From positions 1 to 34,767 of the forward strand of contig CABIYX010000026.1 in assembly GCA_902363045.1 (NCBI GenBank): a stretch of 34,767 nucleotides of DNA. The letters are read 5' to 3'. The position numbers and the translations under genes were made by a program. The notes beneath the pieces are model-generated. The model worked only from the letters and a program-made list of their open reading frames with translations. It made no database searches and was not told the DNA's origin. This stretch comes from Clostridiales bacterium. GTDB lineage: Bacteria > Bacillota > Clostridia > Oscillospirales > Oscillospiraceae. Below are positions 1 through 8,570 of this stretch, one piece after another. Within the stretch, counting starts at the first letter, position 1; each line of letters opens with the position of its first letter.

Positions 1-42
1 TTCCCCATCTTTTCACCTCTATTCCTATTTTAACAGATATAA

Positions 43-81
43 AAAAGTAGACACTCACCCGCTTTGTGAGTGTCTACTTTT
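43..81 (-). terminator. Terminator after proS (symmetrical)
   Basis: A perfect 15-bp stem (43-57 with 67-81) with a 9-nt loop is flanked by A-runs and T-runs. On the minus strand it ends in a T-run, as expected for a rho-independent terminator of proS. The left arm begins in an A-run, so it could also terminate a plus-strand transcript. Confidence 0.85.
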
Positions 82-153
82 AGCTTACCAGATGCAGCGC
101 CCGGTGGCGCGTCCCTCTGTTTTATATTGGGCTTCTTTGGCGTTGGAAGCGGC

Positions 154-1599
154 TCAGTAGGCCACGCCCCAGAGGATGGAGTGCTTGGCGGGCTTGCCGC
201 AGCAGACGCACACATCGCTCACGTGCTCCTGCTGGAGGGGCATACACCGGGAGGAGACCCCGGCCTGCTCCTTCATCTTCAGCTCGCACTCCAGGTCGCC
301 GCACCACATGGTCTTGGCGAAGCCGCCCTCGGTCTCCATGAACTCCTTGACCTCGTCCAGAGTCATGCACACCTTGGTGTGGTCCTCCAGGTTCTTTTTG
401 GCGCGCTGGTACAGGCCGTCGTGGACGGCGTCCAGCAGCTGGGGAACCACGGTCTCCAGCTCGTCCAGGGAGACAAAGACCTTCTCCCCGGAGTCCCGGC
501 GGCAGATGCAGCACTGGTTCTTCTCCATGTCCTTGGGGCCGATCTCCACCCGGAGGGGCACGCCCTTCATCTCATACTGGGCGGCCTTCCAGCCCATAGA
601 CTGGTCGGAGTCATCCATGGCGGCCCGGATGCCGGCGGCCTTCAGGCGGGCCAGCAGGCCGTTGGCGGCGTCCAGAACGCCGGGCTTGTGCTGGGCCACG
701 GGGATGACCATGGCCTGGATGGGGGCGATGCGGGGGGGCAGCACCAGGCCGCTGTTGTCGCCGTGGGTCATGATGATGCCGCCGATCATGCGGGTGGACA
801 CGCCCCAGCTGGTCTGATGGGGGTGGTGGAGTTGGTTGTCCTTGCCGGTGAAGGTGATGTCAAAGGCCCGGGCGAAGCCGTCGCCGAAGTAGTGGCTGGT
901 GCCCGCCTGGAGGGCCTTCCGATCGTGCATCATGCACTCCACGGTGTAGGTCTCCTCCGCGCCGTTGAATTTCTCCTTGTCCGTCTTGCGGCCCCGGACC
1001 ACGGGCATGGCCAGCACGTTCTCCATGAAGTCCGCGTAGATGTTCAGCATCCGCATGGTCTCCTCGCGGGCCTCCTCCTCGGTGGCGTGCATGGTGTGGC
1101 CCTCCTGCCACAGGAATTCCCGGTGACGCAGGAAGGGGCGGCTGGTCTTTTCCCAGCGCAGGACGGAGCACCACTGGTTGTACAGCTTGGGCAGGTCCCG
1201 GTGGGAGTGGATGATGTTCTTGTAATGCTCACAGAACAGGGTCTCAGAGGTGGGACGGATGCAGTAGCGCTCCTCCAGCTTCTCGCTGCCGCCGTAGGTG
1301 ACCCAGGCGCACTCGGGGGCGAAGCCCTCCACGTGGTCCTTCTCCTTCTGGAGCAGGGACTCAGGGATGAGCATGGGCAGGTACACGTTCTCGTGCCCCG
1401 TCTCCTTGAATTTCTGGTCCAGCTCGTGCTGGATGTTTTCCCAGATGGCGTAGCCATAGGGGCGGTAGATGAACATTCCCTTGATGGAGGAGTAGTCGAT
1501 CAGCTCCGCCTTCCGGCACACGTCGGTGTACCACTGGGCAAAGTCCACCTCCATATCGGTGATCTGCTCCACCTGCTTCTTGTTGGAATCCTTGTCCAT
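154..1599 (-). CDS. proS: Prolyl-tRNA synthetase, short archaeal/eukaryote-like type
   Basis: Charges tRNA-Pro with proline in the cytoplasm. The 481-residue class II synthetase shows the proline-pocket TSET (residues 117-120), motif 2 around residues 146-168 (RWEKTSRPF...[11 protein letters not shown]), and motif 3 with GGIIMTHGD and LPPRIAP. An anticodon-binding domain follows (IPVAQ...[10 protein letters not shown]). A Cys-rich C-terminal zinc-type domain ends in Ala-Tyr, as in the ProRS form that lacks the bacterial editing insertion. ATG is preceded by AAAGGA at good spacing. It stands alone with a consensus promoter at 1656-1684 and the terminator at 43-81. No T-box leader is visible. 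Identification is secure. Confidence 0.97.
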   Translation of the reverse strand: MDKDSNKKQVEQITDMEVDFAQWYTDVCRKAELIDYSSIKGMFIYRPYGYAIWENIQHELDQKFKETGHENVYLPMLIPESLLQKEKDHVEGFAPECAWVTYGGSEKLEERYCIRPTSETLFCEHYKNIIHSHRDLPKLYNQWCSVLRWEKTSRPFLRHREFLWQEGHTMHATEEEAREETMRMLNIYADFMENVLAMPVVRGRKTDKEKFNGAEETYTVECMMHDRKALQAGTSHYFGDGFARAFDITFTGKDNQLHHPHQTSWGVSTRMIGGIIMTHGDNSGLVLPPRIAPIQAMVIPVAQHKPGVLDAANGLLARLKAAGIRAAMDDSDQSMGWKAAQYEMKGVPLRVEIGPKDMEKNQCCICRRDSGEKVFVSLDELETVVPQLLDAVHDGLYQRAKKNLEDHTKVCMTLDEVKEFMETEGGFAKTMWCGDLECELKMKEQAGVSSRCMPLQQEHVSDVCVCCGKPAKHSILWGVAY

Positions 1600-1655
1600 A
1601 TCGATTCAGTCCTTTATGTTCAAAAATGAATGAGATTGGAAAACTCGTAAGCTTT

Positions 1656-1684
1656 ATTGTATAAATTTTGGCTGTGAAAGTCAA
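1656..1684 (-). promoter_or_regulatory. proS promoter
   Basis: Read on the minus strand: TTGACT (1684-1679), 17-bp spacer, TACAAT (1661-1656). About 50 nt of leader lie before the proS ATG at 1599. It matches the sigma-A consensus closely. Confidence 0.85.
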
Positions 1685-1718
1685 GAGTAAGTGACACTGC
1701 CGAGTCAAAAGGCGGGAC

Positions 1719-1750
1719 AAAAACGCCCCCGGGACCAAATCCCGGGGGCG
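1719..1750 (-). terminator. Terminator of the glf-glycosyltransferase operon
   Basis: A 10-bp GC-rich stem (1724-1733 with 1741-1750) and 7-nt loop are followed on the minus strand by a T5 run. It lies 20 bp past the glycosyltransferase stop codon. Confidence 0.85.
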
Positions 1751-1770
1751 GAGGGGTGCGGGAGGTGCTC

Positions 1771-2799
1771 TTAGTTGAACTTATAAATCTTCCGGGCCAG
1801 GCGGTACAGCTGGACGGACAGCTTTCTGCCCTGGTAGCCGGGGAAGTTGGTGAAGGCGGAGACCGCCCGGTACTTCATCTTGTGGTAGAGGCCGGAGTCC
1901 ACAGTGCGCAGGTATTCCCAAAGCTGAGTCTTTTTTCCCAGGGCCTCAGGGCGGCCGTCAATGACCAGGAAGATGGAGGAGATGGCCATCATCATAGCCA
2001 GATAGTTGAACATATACCGGGCCAGCTTCTTGTGGTCGGCGCCCACTGTCCGCAGGTCATGGGAGTCGATCATCTGATAGGTGACCCGGAGCTGCTGGTC
2101 CACCCGGGTGACCATGACCTTCTCGTTCACCGACTGGTCGGAGCGGCCAATGAAGTAGCGGTACAGGTCTACATCCAGGTAGTAGATGTTTTTCACCGAG
2201 GGCAGAGGCTGGTAGACGAAGATGTTGTCCACATAGAAGGTGTGCTTGGGCAGCTCCAGCCCGCAGTCCCGCAGCAGCTGGGTGCGGTAGATGACGCTGT
2301 GCATCAGCAGGTACTGGGAAGGGCGGAAACGGCCGATCTGCTCCCAGCCGAACACCTTGTTCCGGGGGAACACATTGCGGTAGTGCATGACCCGCTCGCT
2401 CTCGCTCTCAACGTGCTCATAGACATAGTTGCACACCATCATGTCCACCAGCTTGTTGTCCCGCACGAACTGGCGCAGCTTGTCCAGCGCCTTGTGCAGG
2501 GCGGGCACGTCTACCCAGTCGTCGGAGTCCACCACCTTGTAATAGACGCCTCTGGCATTTCGGATGCCCTGGTTGACCCCCTCGCCGTGGCCGCCGTTGG
2601 GCTGGTGGATGGCCCGGACGATGTCGGGATACTGCTCCTGATACCGGTCGCAGATGGCTGGGGTGTCGTCCTTGGTGGAGCCGTCGTCCACCAGGATGAT
2701 CTCAATGTCACTGCCGCCCTGAAGCAGGGTGTCCACACAGTGCTCCATGTAAGCCGCGGAGTTGTAGCAGGGGACGGCAAAGGTAATGAGTTTGTCCAT
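1771..2799 (-). CDS. Family 2 glycosyltransferase
   Basis: A 342-residue GT-A fold glycosyltransferase that probably adds a sugar from a nucleotide donor to a surface glycan or glycolipid. Visible motifs are VPCYNSAAYM near the N-terminus, LVDDGS (residues 36-41) for nucleotide binding, GxNxG-type NQGIRNARG, and the metal-binding DSDD (91-94). No convincing membrane segment is seen, so it is likely cytoplasmic or peripherally bound. It begins 36 bp after the glf stop and shares one promoter and terminator with it. That pairing suggests, but does not prove, that the donor is UDP-galactofuranose or that the glycan contains galactofuranose. Donor and acceptor cannot be read from sequence. Confidence 0.9.
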   Translation of the reverse strand: MDKLITFAVPCYNSAAYMEHCVDTLLQGGSDIEIILVDDGSTKDDTPAICDRYQEQYPDIVRAIHQPNGGHGEGVNQGIRNARGVYYKVVDSDDWVDVPALHKALDKLRQFVRDNKLVDMMVCNYVYEHVESESERVMHYRNVFPRNKVFGWEQIGRFRPSQYLLMHSVIYRTQLLRDCGLELPKHTFYVDNIFVYQPLPSVKNIYYLDVDLYRYFIGRSDQSVNEKVMVTRVDQQLRVTYQMIDSHDLRTVGADHKKLARYMFNYLAMMMAISSIFLVIDGRPEALGKKTQLWEYLRTVDSGLYHKMKYRAVSAFTNFPGYQGRKLSVQLYRLARKIYKFN

Positions 2800-2835
2800 G
2801 TTATTCTCTCCTACGATCGTTTCACAGGGCGCGGC

Positions 2836-4002
2836 TCAGGTCAGCAGCCCGGCCAGCTCCAGCGCCCGGGACGCGATGGCGTCCATGTTGTAGTATTTGT
2901 ACTCGGCCAGGCGGCCCAGCAGATACAGGTTGGGAAAGCGCTCCGCCTCTGCCCGGTACTGGGCGTACCGGCGGTCGTTCTCCGGATTGATGATGGCATA
3001 ATAGGGGATCTCACCAGGGGCTCCGGTGAAGGCCCGGGAGTACTCCTTGACGATGGTGGTGACGCCGGGCCTTACCTGGCCGGTGAGGTGCTTGAACTCC
3101 GTAATGCGGGTGTAGTCCTCGTCCATGGTGTAGTTGACCGTACCGCAGCCCTGGAAGTCGTCCTGCTCCAGGGTCTCGAACCGGAAGTCCAGCGTCCGAT
3201 AAGGCAGGGGACCGAAGCGGAAACCGAACAGCTCGTCCGCCTGGCCGGTGTAGATCACCGGGCCGGAGAATGCCGTGCCGTCCAGGCGGGTCTGTCCTCC
3301 GGACAGGTCCAGCCGCTTCAGGGCGTCCGTTCCCAGCTCCACCGTGATGCCGGGATGGTCCAGCATCCGCTGGAACAGGGCGGTATAGCCCTCCAGGGGC
3401 ATCCCCTGATAGGTGTCCTGGAAATAGCGGTCGTCACGGGAGAGAAAGACCGGTACCCGGGCGGTGGTATTGGGGTCGATCTCCTCAGGAGTCTGGCCCC
3501 ACTGCTTCATCGTGTAGTGGACAAAGACGTGCTCATACACATAATCCGCCAGGGCGGCGATCTCCGGGTCACGGGCCTGCCGCAGCTCCAGAATGGTCAC
3601 CTTTTTTTCTGCCCCATAGGCGGCAATGAGCTTTTGCCCCAGCCGTGCGCCCTCCGCCGGGCCGAAGGCGGTCTCCAGCGAAGTGAGGTTGAAGGGGACG
3701 GGGTAGGTCTGGCGCCCGCCCTGTCCGTCCGGGATATTGGCCAGGACCCGGTGCTGATAGTCCCGCCAGACCGTGAACCGGGAGAGCCAGTCAAAGACCC
3801 GCTTGTTGTTGGTGTGGAAGATGTGGGGGCCGTACTGGTGGATCAGCACCCCAGCCCTGTCCAGGCGGTCGTAGGCGTTGCCGCCGATGTGGTCCCGGCG
3901 TTCCAGGACCAGCACCCGCTTTCCGCCCTCGGCCAGCTGCCGGGCGCAGACCGAACCGGCATAGCCGGCGCCCACGACCAGCGCGTCAAATGTATGCTCC
4001 AA
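2836..4002 (-). CDS. glf: UDP-galactopyranose mutase
   Basis: Flavoenzyme that interconverts UDP-galactopyranose and UDP-galactofuranose, the donor for galactofuranose-containing surface glycans. The protein of 388 residues has an N-terminal FAD-binding Rossmann motif (GAGYAGS, residues 11-17), the ribose-binding acidic residue at LVLERR, the family signature GPHIFHT (58-64), and the C-terminal GRLAEYKYYNMD segment. The length is normal. The frame stays open far upstream to 4365, but homology starts at EHTFDALVVGAGYAG. A TTG at 4002 with AAAGGCGGG six bases upstream is taken as the start. It is the first gene of a two-gene operon with the glycosyltransferase. Confidence 0.95.
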   Translation of the reverse strand: MEHTFDALVVGAGYAGSVCARQLAEGGKRVLVLERRDHIGGNAYDRLDRAGVLIHQYGPHIFHTNNKRVFDWLSRFTVWRDYQHRVLANIPDGQGGRQTYPVPFNLTSLETAFGPAEGARLGQKLIAAYGAEKKVTILELRQARDPEIAALADYVYEHVFVHYTMKQWGQTPEEIDPNTTARVPVFLSRDDRYFQDTYQGMPLEGYTALFQRMLDHPGITVELGTDALKRLDLSGGQTRLDGTAFSGPVIYTGQADELFGFRFGPLPYRTLDFRFETLEQDDFQGCGTVNYTMDEDYTRITEFKHLTGQVRPGVTTIVKEYSRAFTGAPGEIPYYAIINPENDRRYAQYRAEAERFPNLYLLGRLAEYKYYNMDAIASRALELAGLLT

Positions 4003-4057
4003 AATGATCCCGCCTTTTTCCAGTGGTTGGACGGTCAGATCCGTCCGGCTTTCTGCC

Positions 4058-4086
4058 AGTATAGCATATTTTCTGTGGAAAGGGAA
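4058..4086 (-). promoter_or_regulatory. glf promoter, extended -10
   Basis: Minus strand: TGC followed directly by TATACT (4063-4058) is an extended -10. The -35 at 17 bp (TTCCCT, 4086-4081) is poor, typical of promoters relying on the TG motif. The leader holds a perfect 6-bp hairpin at 4029-4046 (GGACGG/CCGTCC). Confidence 0.65.
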
Positions 4087-4169
4087 TGAAAAAACTTTAA
4101 AGGAATTCTTAAAACTGCGCCAAAGTGTCCCGGGCGCGGGGGTCACGCGCTTCCGGCGGCGTGGGAGAT

Positions 4170-4198
4170 AAAAGTTCGGGCCGGCGGAATGCCGGCCC
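4170..4198 (-). terminator. Terminator of the 585-residue envelope protein gene
   Basis: An 8-bp GC stem (4178-4185 with 4191-4198) is followed on the minus strand by AACTTTTAT. It lies about 27 bp past the stop codon at 4226. Confidence 0.7.
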
Positions 4199-4225
4199 GG
4201 AGGGAAAATCAGAGAAGTCTGAGCA

Positions 4226-5983
4226 TCATGCCGCGGGGGCGGGTACGTCCTCCGGAGAGGGTTCCTCCTCCTGAGGGGTGGGGAGCACGGCCTGGGACTG
4301 GGCCTTGCCGTCCACGGACAGGGTGTAGCCGTCCAGGATGGAGGCGGGCGTGTCGGAGGCGGCATGGGTGATGGTCACCTGGTCGCCGGGGTTCAGAATC
4401 ACCGCCAGGGGATTTTCGGCGGCGGAGAGGGCATAAAAGACGCTTTCCTGTTCCAGACGGATGAAGTAATAGGTGTTGCCCTCCAGCACAGCGGAGCGGA
4501 TCTCGGCCACGGAGCCGGAGGCTGTGGTCTGGGGCAGCTCCTCGGGCTGGGTGACCCCCTTGTCAGACAGCATCCGGATATATTCCTGCTCGCACTGGGT
4601 GACGGAGCTGCCGGTGGCCACGATGTCGTACCGGGCCACGTTGACCATGGCGTAGCTCTTGACCAGGTTGGCGGCGTCCTTGAGGGGGATGAAATAGGTG
4701 GGCTCGTTGGCGATGTTCAGCAGGATGGGGAAGGTGGCGGTGTACCCCAGGTCCTGGACCACGCCCTCCGCGGAGGCCTGGGCGGCCCGCTCAGTGGCGC
4801 CGGGGGCGTTGTAGAACTTCGTCTCCTTGGTGCGCTGGTTGGACAGCAGGAAGCCCAGGTTGGATTGGTCGGCGTTGGCGGAGGTGACACCGGTATACAT
4901 ATACACGTCGTCATTCAGAGCGATATAGTTAGAGCCCTGGGTGGTGACGGTCACGTCCCGCTGGCCCAGTATAGAGTTGATGAAGCCATTGATGAGGGTG
5001 CCGTGGTAGTCATACTGCTCCATGATCAGCTCCGGAGTGTACACATTATCCACCCAGGCGGGGACCTCCTCATAATACTGGCTCTCTCCGGTGACGGCGT
5101 TGCACAGCACGGCGCCCTTGATGTCAGTGCCACCGAACAGGCCGATGGTCTTGATGATCCGGGGGGCGATCCACCAGGGCTGGCCCTCCTCATCGATCTC
5201 AAACTGGGGGGTGGAGAGCATGAAGGTGGGGTACTGGAAGCGCAGATGGCGCATGATATTGCGGTTGAGAGGCTCAGAGAAGGAGTACTTCATCCCCTCT
5301 GAAAGGCGGACCACCTTGGCCTCCTGGGTCACCATGTCCACGATCACATAGGCAGGCAGGCCGCTGCCCCGGTTGGTGAACCACTTGACCAGATCGGCAT
5401 AGGCGATGGGGGCGACCCGGACCGGGCGGCCCTGATAGTTGATCTGGGTGGAGTCATAGGAGTACTCGAACTGGCTGACCATGTCACTGAGGGTGCCCAT
5501 CTGGCGGTCGCCCAAATAGTCGGCGCTGTTCCGGTCCAGAGTGGGGATCTCATTGAAGGAGATCTGGCCGATGTCCTGGGCGAACTCGCCATCCTCTACC
5601 GTAAGCAGGTCCCGATAGGCTCCTGCCCGGAGGATGGGCATGGAGAGCACCTGGCCCACCATGGCGGCAGCCAGCAGGACCACCAGGAGCACGCCCACCG
5701 GCAGGCACTGCTGCTTGATGAAACGGAAATACTCCCGGATCTGCTCCTTGGGTGAGACAGCCTCCTTCTGCCCCCTGAAGCCGGAGGTGATCAGGGCTGA
5801 GACCACATAGACCACGCAGAGCAGGATCATGAAGCTGTAAAAATCGTTGGACTGGAGGTTGAGGGCGGGGAGGGTGAGATAGAAATAAGCCCCGCCCACA
5901 GCCAGAGTGACCAGCAGATTGGTCAGGATCTTACCCGCCTTGCTGGCTGGTGCGTGCAGCTTCTTTTTAGAATTTCGACTCAA
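4226..5983 (-). CDS. Unrecognised membrane protein with a large extracytoplasmic domain
   Basis: I do not recognise the family. The 585-residue protein starts with a basic stretch and has three predicted membrane helices (about residues 19-40, 47-66 and 93-116). About 440 mixed alpha/beta residues follow, predicted outside the membrane. The tail is acidic and rich in Pro and Ala (EEEPSPEDVPAPAA). The middle, with GSNYIALNDDVYMYTGVTSA and FPILLNIANEPTYFIPLKDA, looks like a well-folded domain. The start is TTG at 5983, chosen because AAAGGAG lies just upstream and the in-frame sequence is basic then hydrophobic. It has its own promoter at 6038-6066 and is divergent from the CBS-domain gene. A role in the cell envelope is only a guess. 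Confidence 0.85.
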   Translation of the reverse strand: MSRNSKKKLHAPASKAGKILTNLLVTLAVGGAYFYLTLPALNLQSNDFYSFMILLCVVYVVSALITSGFRGQKEAVSPKEQIREYFRFIKQQCLPVGVLLVVLLAAAMVGQVLSMPILRAGAYRDLLTVEDGEFAQDIGQISFNEIPTLDRNSADYLGDRQMGTLSDMVSQFEYSYDSTQINYQGRPVRVAPIAYADLVKWFTNRGSGLPAYVIVDMVTQEAKVVRLSEGMKYSFSEPLNRNIMRHLRFQYPTFMLSTPQFEIDEEGQPWWIAPRIIKTIGLFGGTDIKGAVLCNAVTGESQYYEEVPAWVDNVYTPELIMEQYDYHGTLINGFINSILGQRDVTVTTQGSNYIALNDDVYMYTGVTSANADQSNLGFLLSNQRTKETKFYNAPGATERAAQASAEGVVQDLGYTATFPILLNIANEPTYFIPLKDAANLVKSYAMVNVARYDIVATGSSVTQCEQEYIRMLSDKGVTQPEELPQTTASGSVAEIRSAVLEGNTYYFIRLEQESVFYALSAAENPLAVILNPGDQVTITHAASDTPASILDGYTLSVDGKAQSQAVLPTPQEEEPSPEDVPAPAA

Positions 5984-6037
5984 AATAGCATTCTCCTTTG
6001 TCCGGCGGAGGCCGCCGACCGTAATAGAAACGATGTC

Positions 6038-6066
6038 AGTATACCTGTTTTTCGTTCAAAAAGCAA
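6038..6066 (-). promoter_or_regulatory. Promoter of the 585-residue membrane protein
   Basis: Minus strand: TTGCTT (6066-6061), 17-bp spacer, TATACT (6043-6038). The leader is about 50 nt before the TTG start. Confidence 0.75.
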
Positions 6067-6190
6067 CCAAAAAGAGAAAACGGAAGATTAAAAATTGGTT
6101 AAGGTGCCCGTTGGCCCCCAAAAAAGGGATAAAAAGGGAGGGGAGAGGGCATACTGGGGGACAGATCCAGCGACAGAAAGGACGATCTGT

Positions 6191-6625
6191 ATGGAAGTGA
6201 AGGAATTGATGAATCCCAGCGTGGTCACCATCGAACCCACCGCCTCGGCGGCCCTGGCCGCCCGGCTCATCAGTCGGCATAACGTGGGAGCCCTGCCGGT
6301 GTGCGGGGCGGACCGGCGGCTGCGTGGGATGGTCACAGACCGGGATATTGTACTGCGGTGTGTGGCGGCGGAGGAGGACCCGGCCCAGACGCTGGTGCGG
6401 GACATTATGACCCGGGGCTGCGCGTCGGTCTCCCCCCGGGATGACTGCCGGGAGGCGACCCGGCTGATGTCGGTCCAGCAGGTCCGCCGCCTGCCGGTGG
6501 TGGAGGACGGGCGGCTGGTGGGGATCGTCTCCCTGGCGGACCTGGCCCGGAGCCAGCGCTTCGACATGGAGGCGGCCCAGGCGCTGGGGGAGATCTCGGA
6601 AAATATCATCCACCGCCGCTTCTAA
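6191..6625 (+). CDS. CBS-domain pair protein
   Basis: A 144-residue protein made almost entirely of two CBS motifs (about residues 5-60 and 72-128). Each carries the core pattern of a Met-Asn/Thr-rich start, an xLPVV-type strand and a (M/I)VT/SxxD turn: GMVTDRDIV and GIVSLADLA. Pairs like this fold into a Bateman module that binds adenosine nucleotides or S-adenosylmethionine and acts as a small regulatory sensor. The ligand cannot be told from sequence. The ATG at 6191 is chosen over an upstream in-frame ATG because AAAGGA sits before it and the CBS homology starts at MEVKELMNP. It is divergent from the preceding gene and convergent with the next, only 7 bp apart, with no terminator between. 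Confidence 0.9.
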   Translation: MEVKELMNPSVVTIEPTASAALAARLISRHNVGALPVCGADRRLRGMVTDRDIVLRCVAAEEDPAQTLVRDIMTRGCASVSPRDDCREATRLMSVQQVRRLPVVEDGRLVGIVSLADLARSQRFDMEAAQALGEISENIIHRRF

Positions 6626-6632
6626 GGGCTGG

Positions 6633-7346
6633 TCAGCGCCCCGGCTTGAGACGGATGAGCTGGCGGAGCAGCTCATCCCGGCCCTGGCTCAGCTTGTGAA
6701 GCAGCTTCAACACGCCGGCGGCCAGGTATACCAGGGCCAGCCGCTCAGGAAGGGGGAAGCCCAGGGCGGAGAACAGGGGGACGCCTGCCCAGGCGGTGAG
6801 GAGCAGGGACAGCAGGCGGGTTCCTCCCAGACCGAGCAGCAGCCGCAGGGTGGAGACGGACTGGAAATAGGCCTCCCATCCATCCCCGTCCATCCTGTGG
6901 AGCTTGCCCTTCAGCCAGAAGGCGGCCAGCACCGCCAGCACGAACAGCAGGCGGGACAGAGCGGCCAGCACAGCGGCCAGCAGGACAAAGCCGGCCAGCC
7001 GGCCCGGAGAGAGGGGGCCCGCCCCCAGGATACGGCCCAGAAATGGGGCTCCCAGAAGCAGGGCGGGGAGGCCGGAGAGAAGGCCGCCCGCCAGAAAGAG
7101 GGGCTCCCGGTCCCCGGCATAGCGGCAGAAGCAATGGATGGACCATCCCAGAAGTGGCAGGGCCAGAAGGACGGTCCAGGCGGGATCACCCTGGAGATAG
7201 CAGAGTGCGGCCAGCAGCAGGCAGCCCATCTGAAGGCCGGTATGGGCACGGCCCCGGGCCCTATCCTCTAATTCAAGATCCCGCTCGTCCCGGATCAGGT
7301 GCAGGACCTGGGCCTGCTCAAAATCCTGTTGTTTGGTGCGTGTCAT
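6633..7346 (-). CDS. Multi-helix membrane protein of an XRE-linked operon
   Basis: No family can be named with confidence. The 237-residue product has a charged N-terminus (residues 1-36, with an EDRARGRAHTG segment) and about six hydrophobic helices (roughly 37-52, 57-72, 84-104, 116-143, 165-190 and 200-217). A cytoplasmic loop carries KGKLHRMDGDG. The start is the ATG at 7346, preceded by a perfect AAGGAGGT. Upstream in-frame residues are low-complexity and antisense-like, so they are left out. It is the third gene of the operon that begins with the XRE regulator, 43 bp after the second. It is presumably a target regulated with the operon. Confidence 0.75.
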   Translation of the reverse strand: MTRTKQQDFEQAQVLHLIRDERDLELEDRARGRAHTGLQMGCLLLAALCYLQGDPAWTVLLALPLLGWSIHCFCRYAGDREPLFLAGGLLSGLPALLLGAPFLGRILGAGPLSPGRLAGFVLLAAVLAALSRLLFVLAVLAAFWLKGKLHRMDGDGWEAYFQSVSTLRLLLGLGGTRLLSLLLTAWAGVPLFSALGFPLPERLALVYLAAGVLKLLHKLSQGRDELLRQLIRLKPGR

Positions 7347-7389
7347 GGTAAGACCTCCTTGGGGTTTGTGATGTTTGGAAAGCGGTATG

Positions 7390-7824
7390 TCAGAGCCGCC
7401 GCTCATAGTGGATCCCGCAGAGCAGTTCCACCAAGAATGATAGGAACCAGAGCAGCCCGGACAGGACCAGCATCCCGCCGAATACCAGCTGGGCCTCCCG
7501 GCTGCCGGAGCGCAGCACCCCGCCCGCTGCGCTGAGCAGGCAGAGGACCAGCAGCGCGTTCTGCACGATGGTGAAGGCCAGACCTTTGCTGCGCAGCTGG
7601 ATGAGGAGGTTCCGTTCATCCAGCTCCTCCAGACGGTCCGCCCGGGCGCACTGCCTGGACAGGCTGCGGAACAGAAGGCCCAGGCCCAGCAGCAGGGCTG
7701 CGGTACATATCAGGACCGATTTCGGGCGGAAGCTCTGTTTCAGGAGCATGGTCACCAGAAGAAGCAAACCAAGGCCGGTCAGCAGGACGCCTTCCGAACA
7801 GTTTTTCTTATGACAGATCTCCAT
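7390..7824 (-). CDS. Four-helix membrane protein translationally coupled to an XRE regulator
   Basis: A 144-residue protein with four predicted helices (about 11-29, 35-53, 82-104 and 112-136). The loop between the second and third holds ELDERNLLIQLRSKGLAF. A DERN...I...K pattern before a helix is common in small membrane proteins encoded beside XRE regulators (for example DUF2178-like proteins); this link is from general knowledge and unverified. The ATG at 7824 lies inside the end of the regulator gene, giving a 17-bp overlap that implies translational coupling. The function is unknown. Confidence 0.75.
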   Translation of the reverse strand: MEICHKKNCSEGVLLTGLGLLLLVTMLLKQSFRPKSVLICTAALLLGLGLLFRSLSRQCARADRLEELDERNLLIQLRSKGLAFTIVQNALLVLCLLSAAGGVLRSGSREAQLVFGGMLVLSGLLWFLSFLVELLCGIHYERRL

Positions 7825-8041
7825 ATTTTTCTTCCTCCAAACGCAGATTTTCTTCCAAACAGTACAGCTCCTCCACCGTGACGCCGAACAGCACCGCGAT
7901 GCGGTAGGCCAGCAGGAGAGAGGGATTGTACTGCCCCTTTTCCAGTGAAATGATGGTGCGGGAGGAGACGCGGACCTGCTCCGCCAGCTGCTGCTGGGTC
8001 AGGCCGGCGGCGGTGCGCAGCTCCCTGACTCGATTTTTCAT
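7808..8041 (-). CDS. XRE-family helix-turn-helix regulator
   Basis: A 77-residue single-domain repressor-type protein. Residues 3-58 form the Cro/C1 helix-turn-helix: RVRELRTAAGLTQQQLAEQV, then SSRTIISLEKGQYNPSL, then AVLFGVTVEELY. This is the classic short regulator (YgzD/HipB-like length) with no sensing domain. The ATG at 8041 is preceded by AAGGAGG. It leads a three-gene operon with two membrane proteins behind a perfect consensus promoter. A dyad just downstream of that promoter (8069-8096) suggests autorepression. The signal sensed is unknown. Confidence 0.92.
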   Translation of the reverse strand: MKNRVRELRTAAGLTQQQLAEQVRVSSRTIISLEKGQYNPSLLLAYRIAVLFGVTVEELYCLEENLRLEEEKYGDLS

Positions 8042-8068
8042 GGGCGGCCTCCTTCCTGAGAGAAAAGT

Positions 8069-8096
8069 GAAGCTTCCTTCATGTGAAGGATACTTC
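8069..8096 (-). promoter_or_regulatory. Dyad operator, probable binding site of the XRE regulator
   Basis: A two-tier dyad, GAAG-N3-CCTTC-N4-GAAGG-N3-CTTC, centred on ATGT. It begins 3 bp downstream of the -10 and so covers the transcription start, an ideal place for repression. Binding is inferred. Confidence 0.6.
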
Positions 8097-8098
8097 GT

Positions 8099-8127
8099 AT
8101 TATAGGGTGAAAGGGCAGCCGTGTCAA
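8099..8127 (-). promoter_or_regulatory. Consensus promoter of the XRE operon
   Basis: Minus strand: perfect TTGACA (8127-8122), 17-bp spacer, perfect TATAAT (8104-8099). A promoter this strong for a regulator gene implies that it is normally held down. Confidence 0.92.
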
Positions 8128-8148
8128 GAGAAAAATGAAACGCCGCAG

Positions 8149-8170
8149 GGGCGGCCCTCTGTGGCCGCCC
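8149..8170. repeat. GC-rich palindrome 1
   Basis: GGGCGGCC and GGCCGCCC arms with a 6-nt loop, preceded by GCCGCAGG. It resembles the CGTAGGGG-type palindromes further along. There is no T-run, so it is unlikely to be a terminator. Confidence 0.6.
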
Positions 8171-8207
8171 GCCGATTCTCCGCCGGGGAATATTGCCCCA
8201 TCCATCC

Positions 8208-8316
8208 GTAGGGGAGGGGCTTGCCCCTCCTGCCATGTCTCTGGAATGACCATGGATCGCCGTAGGGGCGGGTCCCAGACCCGCCCGTCCTCCACAGACC
8301 ATGACGCTGATAGGTC
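8208..8316. repeat. Composite palindromic element, copy A
   Basis: Two palindromes in fixed order. The first begins CGTAGGGG and has GGAGGGGC/GCCCCTCC arms (8213-8230). About 36 bp later comes a second CGTAGGGG start, with GGGCGGGTC/GACCCGCCC arms (8266-8286). The sequence GACCATGACG follows. Copy B at 8673-8785 has the same order and the same trailing GACCATGACG. Confidence 0.75.
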
Positions 8317-8350
8317 GTGCCGCCTCAAAGGATCTCGCCCTGCGGGGCGA

Positions 8351-8378
8351 CCTCCTTTGCCCGCGGCGGCAAAGGAGG
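8351..8378. repeat. 11-bp inverted repeat in the intergenic region
   Basis: Arms CCTCCTTTGCC and GGCAAAGGAGG with a 6-nt loop. The right arm contains AAAGGAGG, but no open frame follows it, so it is not a ribosome site in use. Confidence 0.6.
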
Positions 8379-8570
8379 CAAAACGCCGCCGGGGATGGGC
8401 TCCGATGGGCGTCCCCGCCCATAGTCGCTCCGCCCCCGGACCCCCATTTACGGGGGATACCCCTATACCTTCATGTAATATTTCCGGCGCGCAAAATACG
8501 GTTCCGGGTATGATTCTTTCCGGGCCACTGGGCCCTGGTGCGGCACAAAATTTCGGTTGGTACAGTTTCA

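Noticed and set aside
70..1629. A 519-codon open frame on the plus strand across proS
   Set aside because: It is the exact antisense of proS, rich in Leu, Val, Gly and His as mirror frames of GC-rich genes are, and has no ribosome site or homology.
1600..1720. T-box riboswitch in front of proS
   Set aside because: The leader is only about 50 nt and has no T-box core sequence or specifier stem.
1756..4089. A 777-codon plus-strand open frame across glf and the glycosyltransferase
   Set aside because: Antisense shadow of two well-recognised genes; composition is typical of mirror frames.
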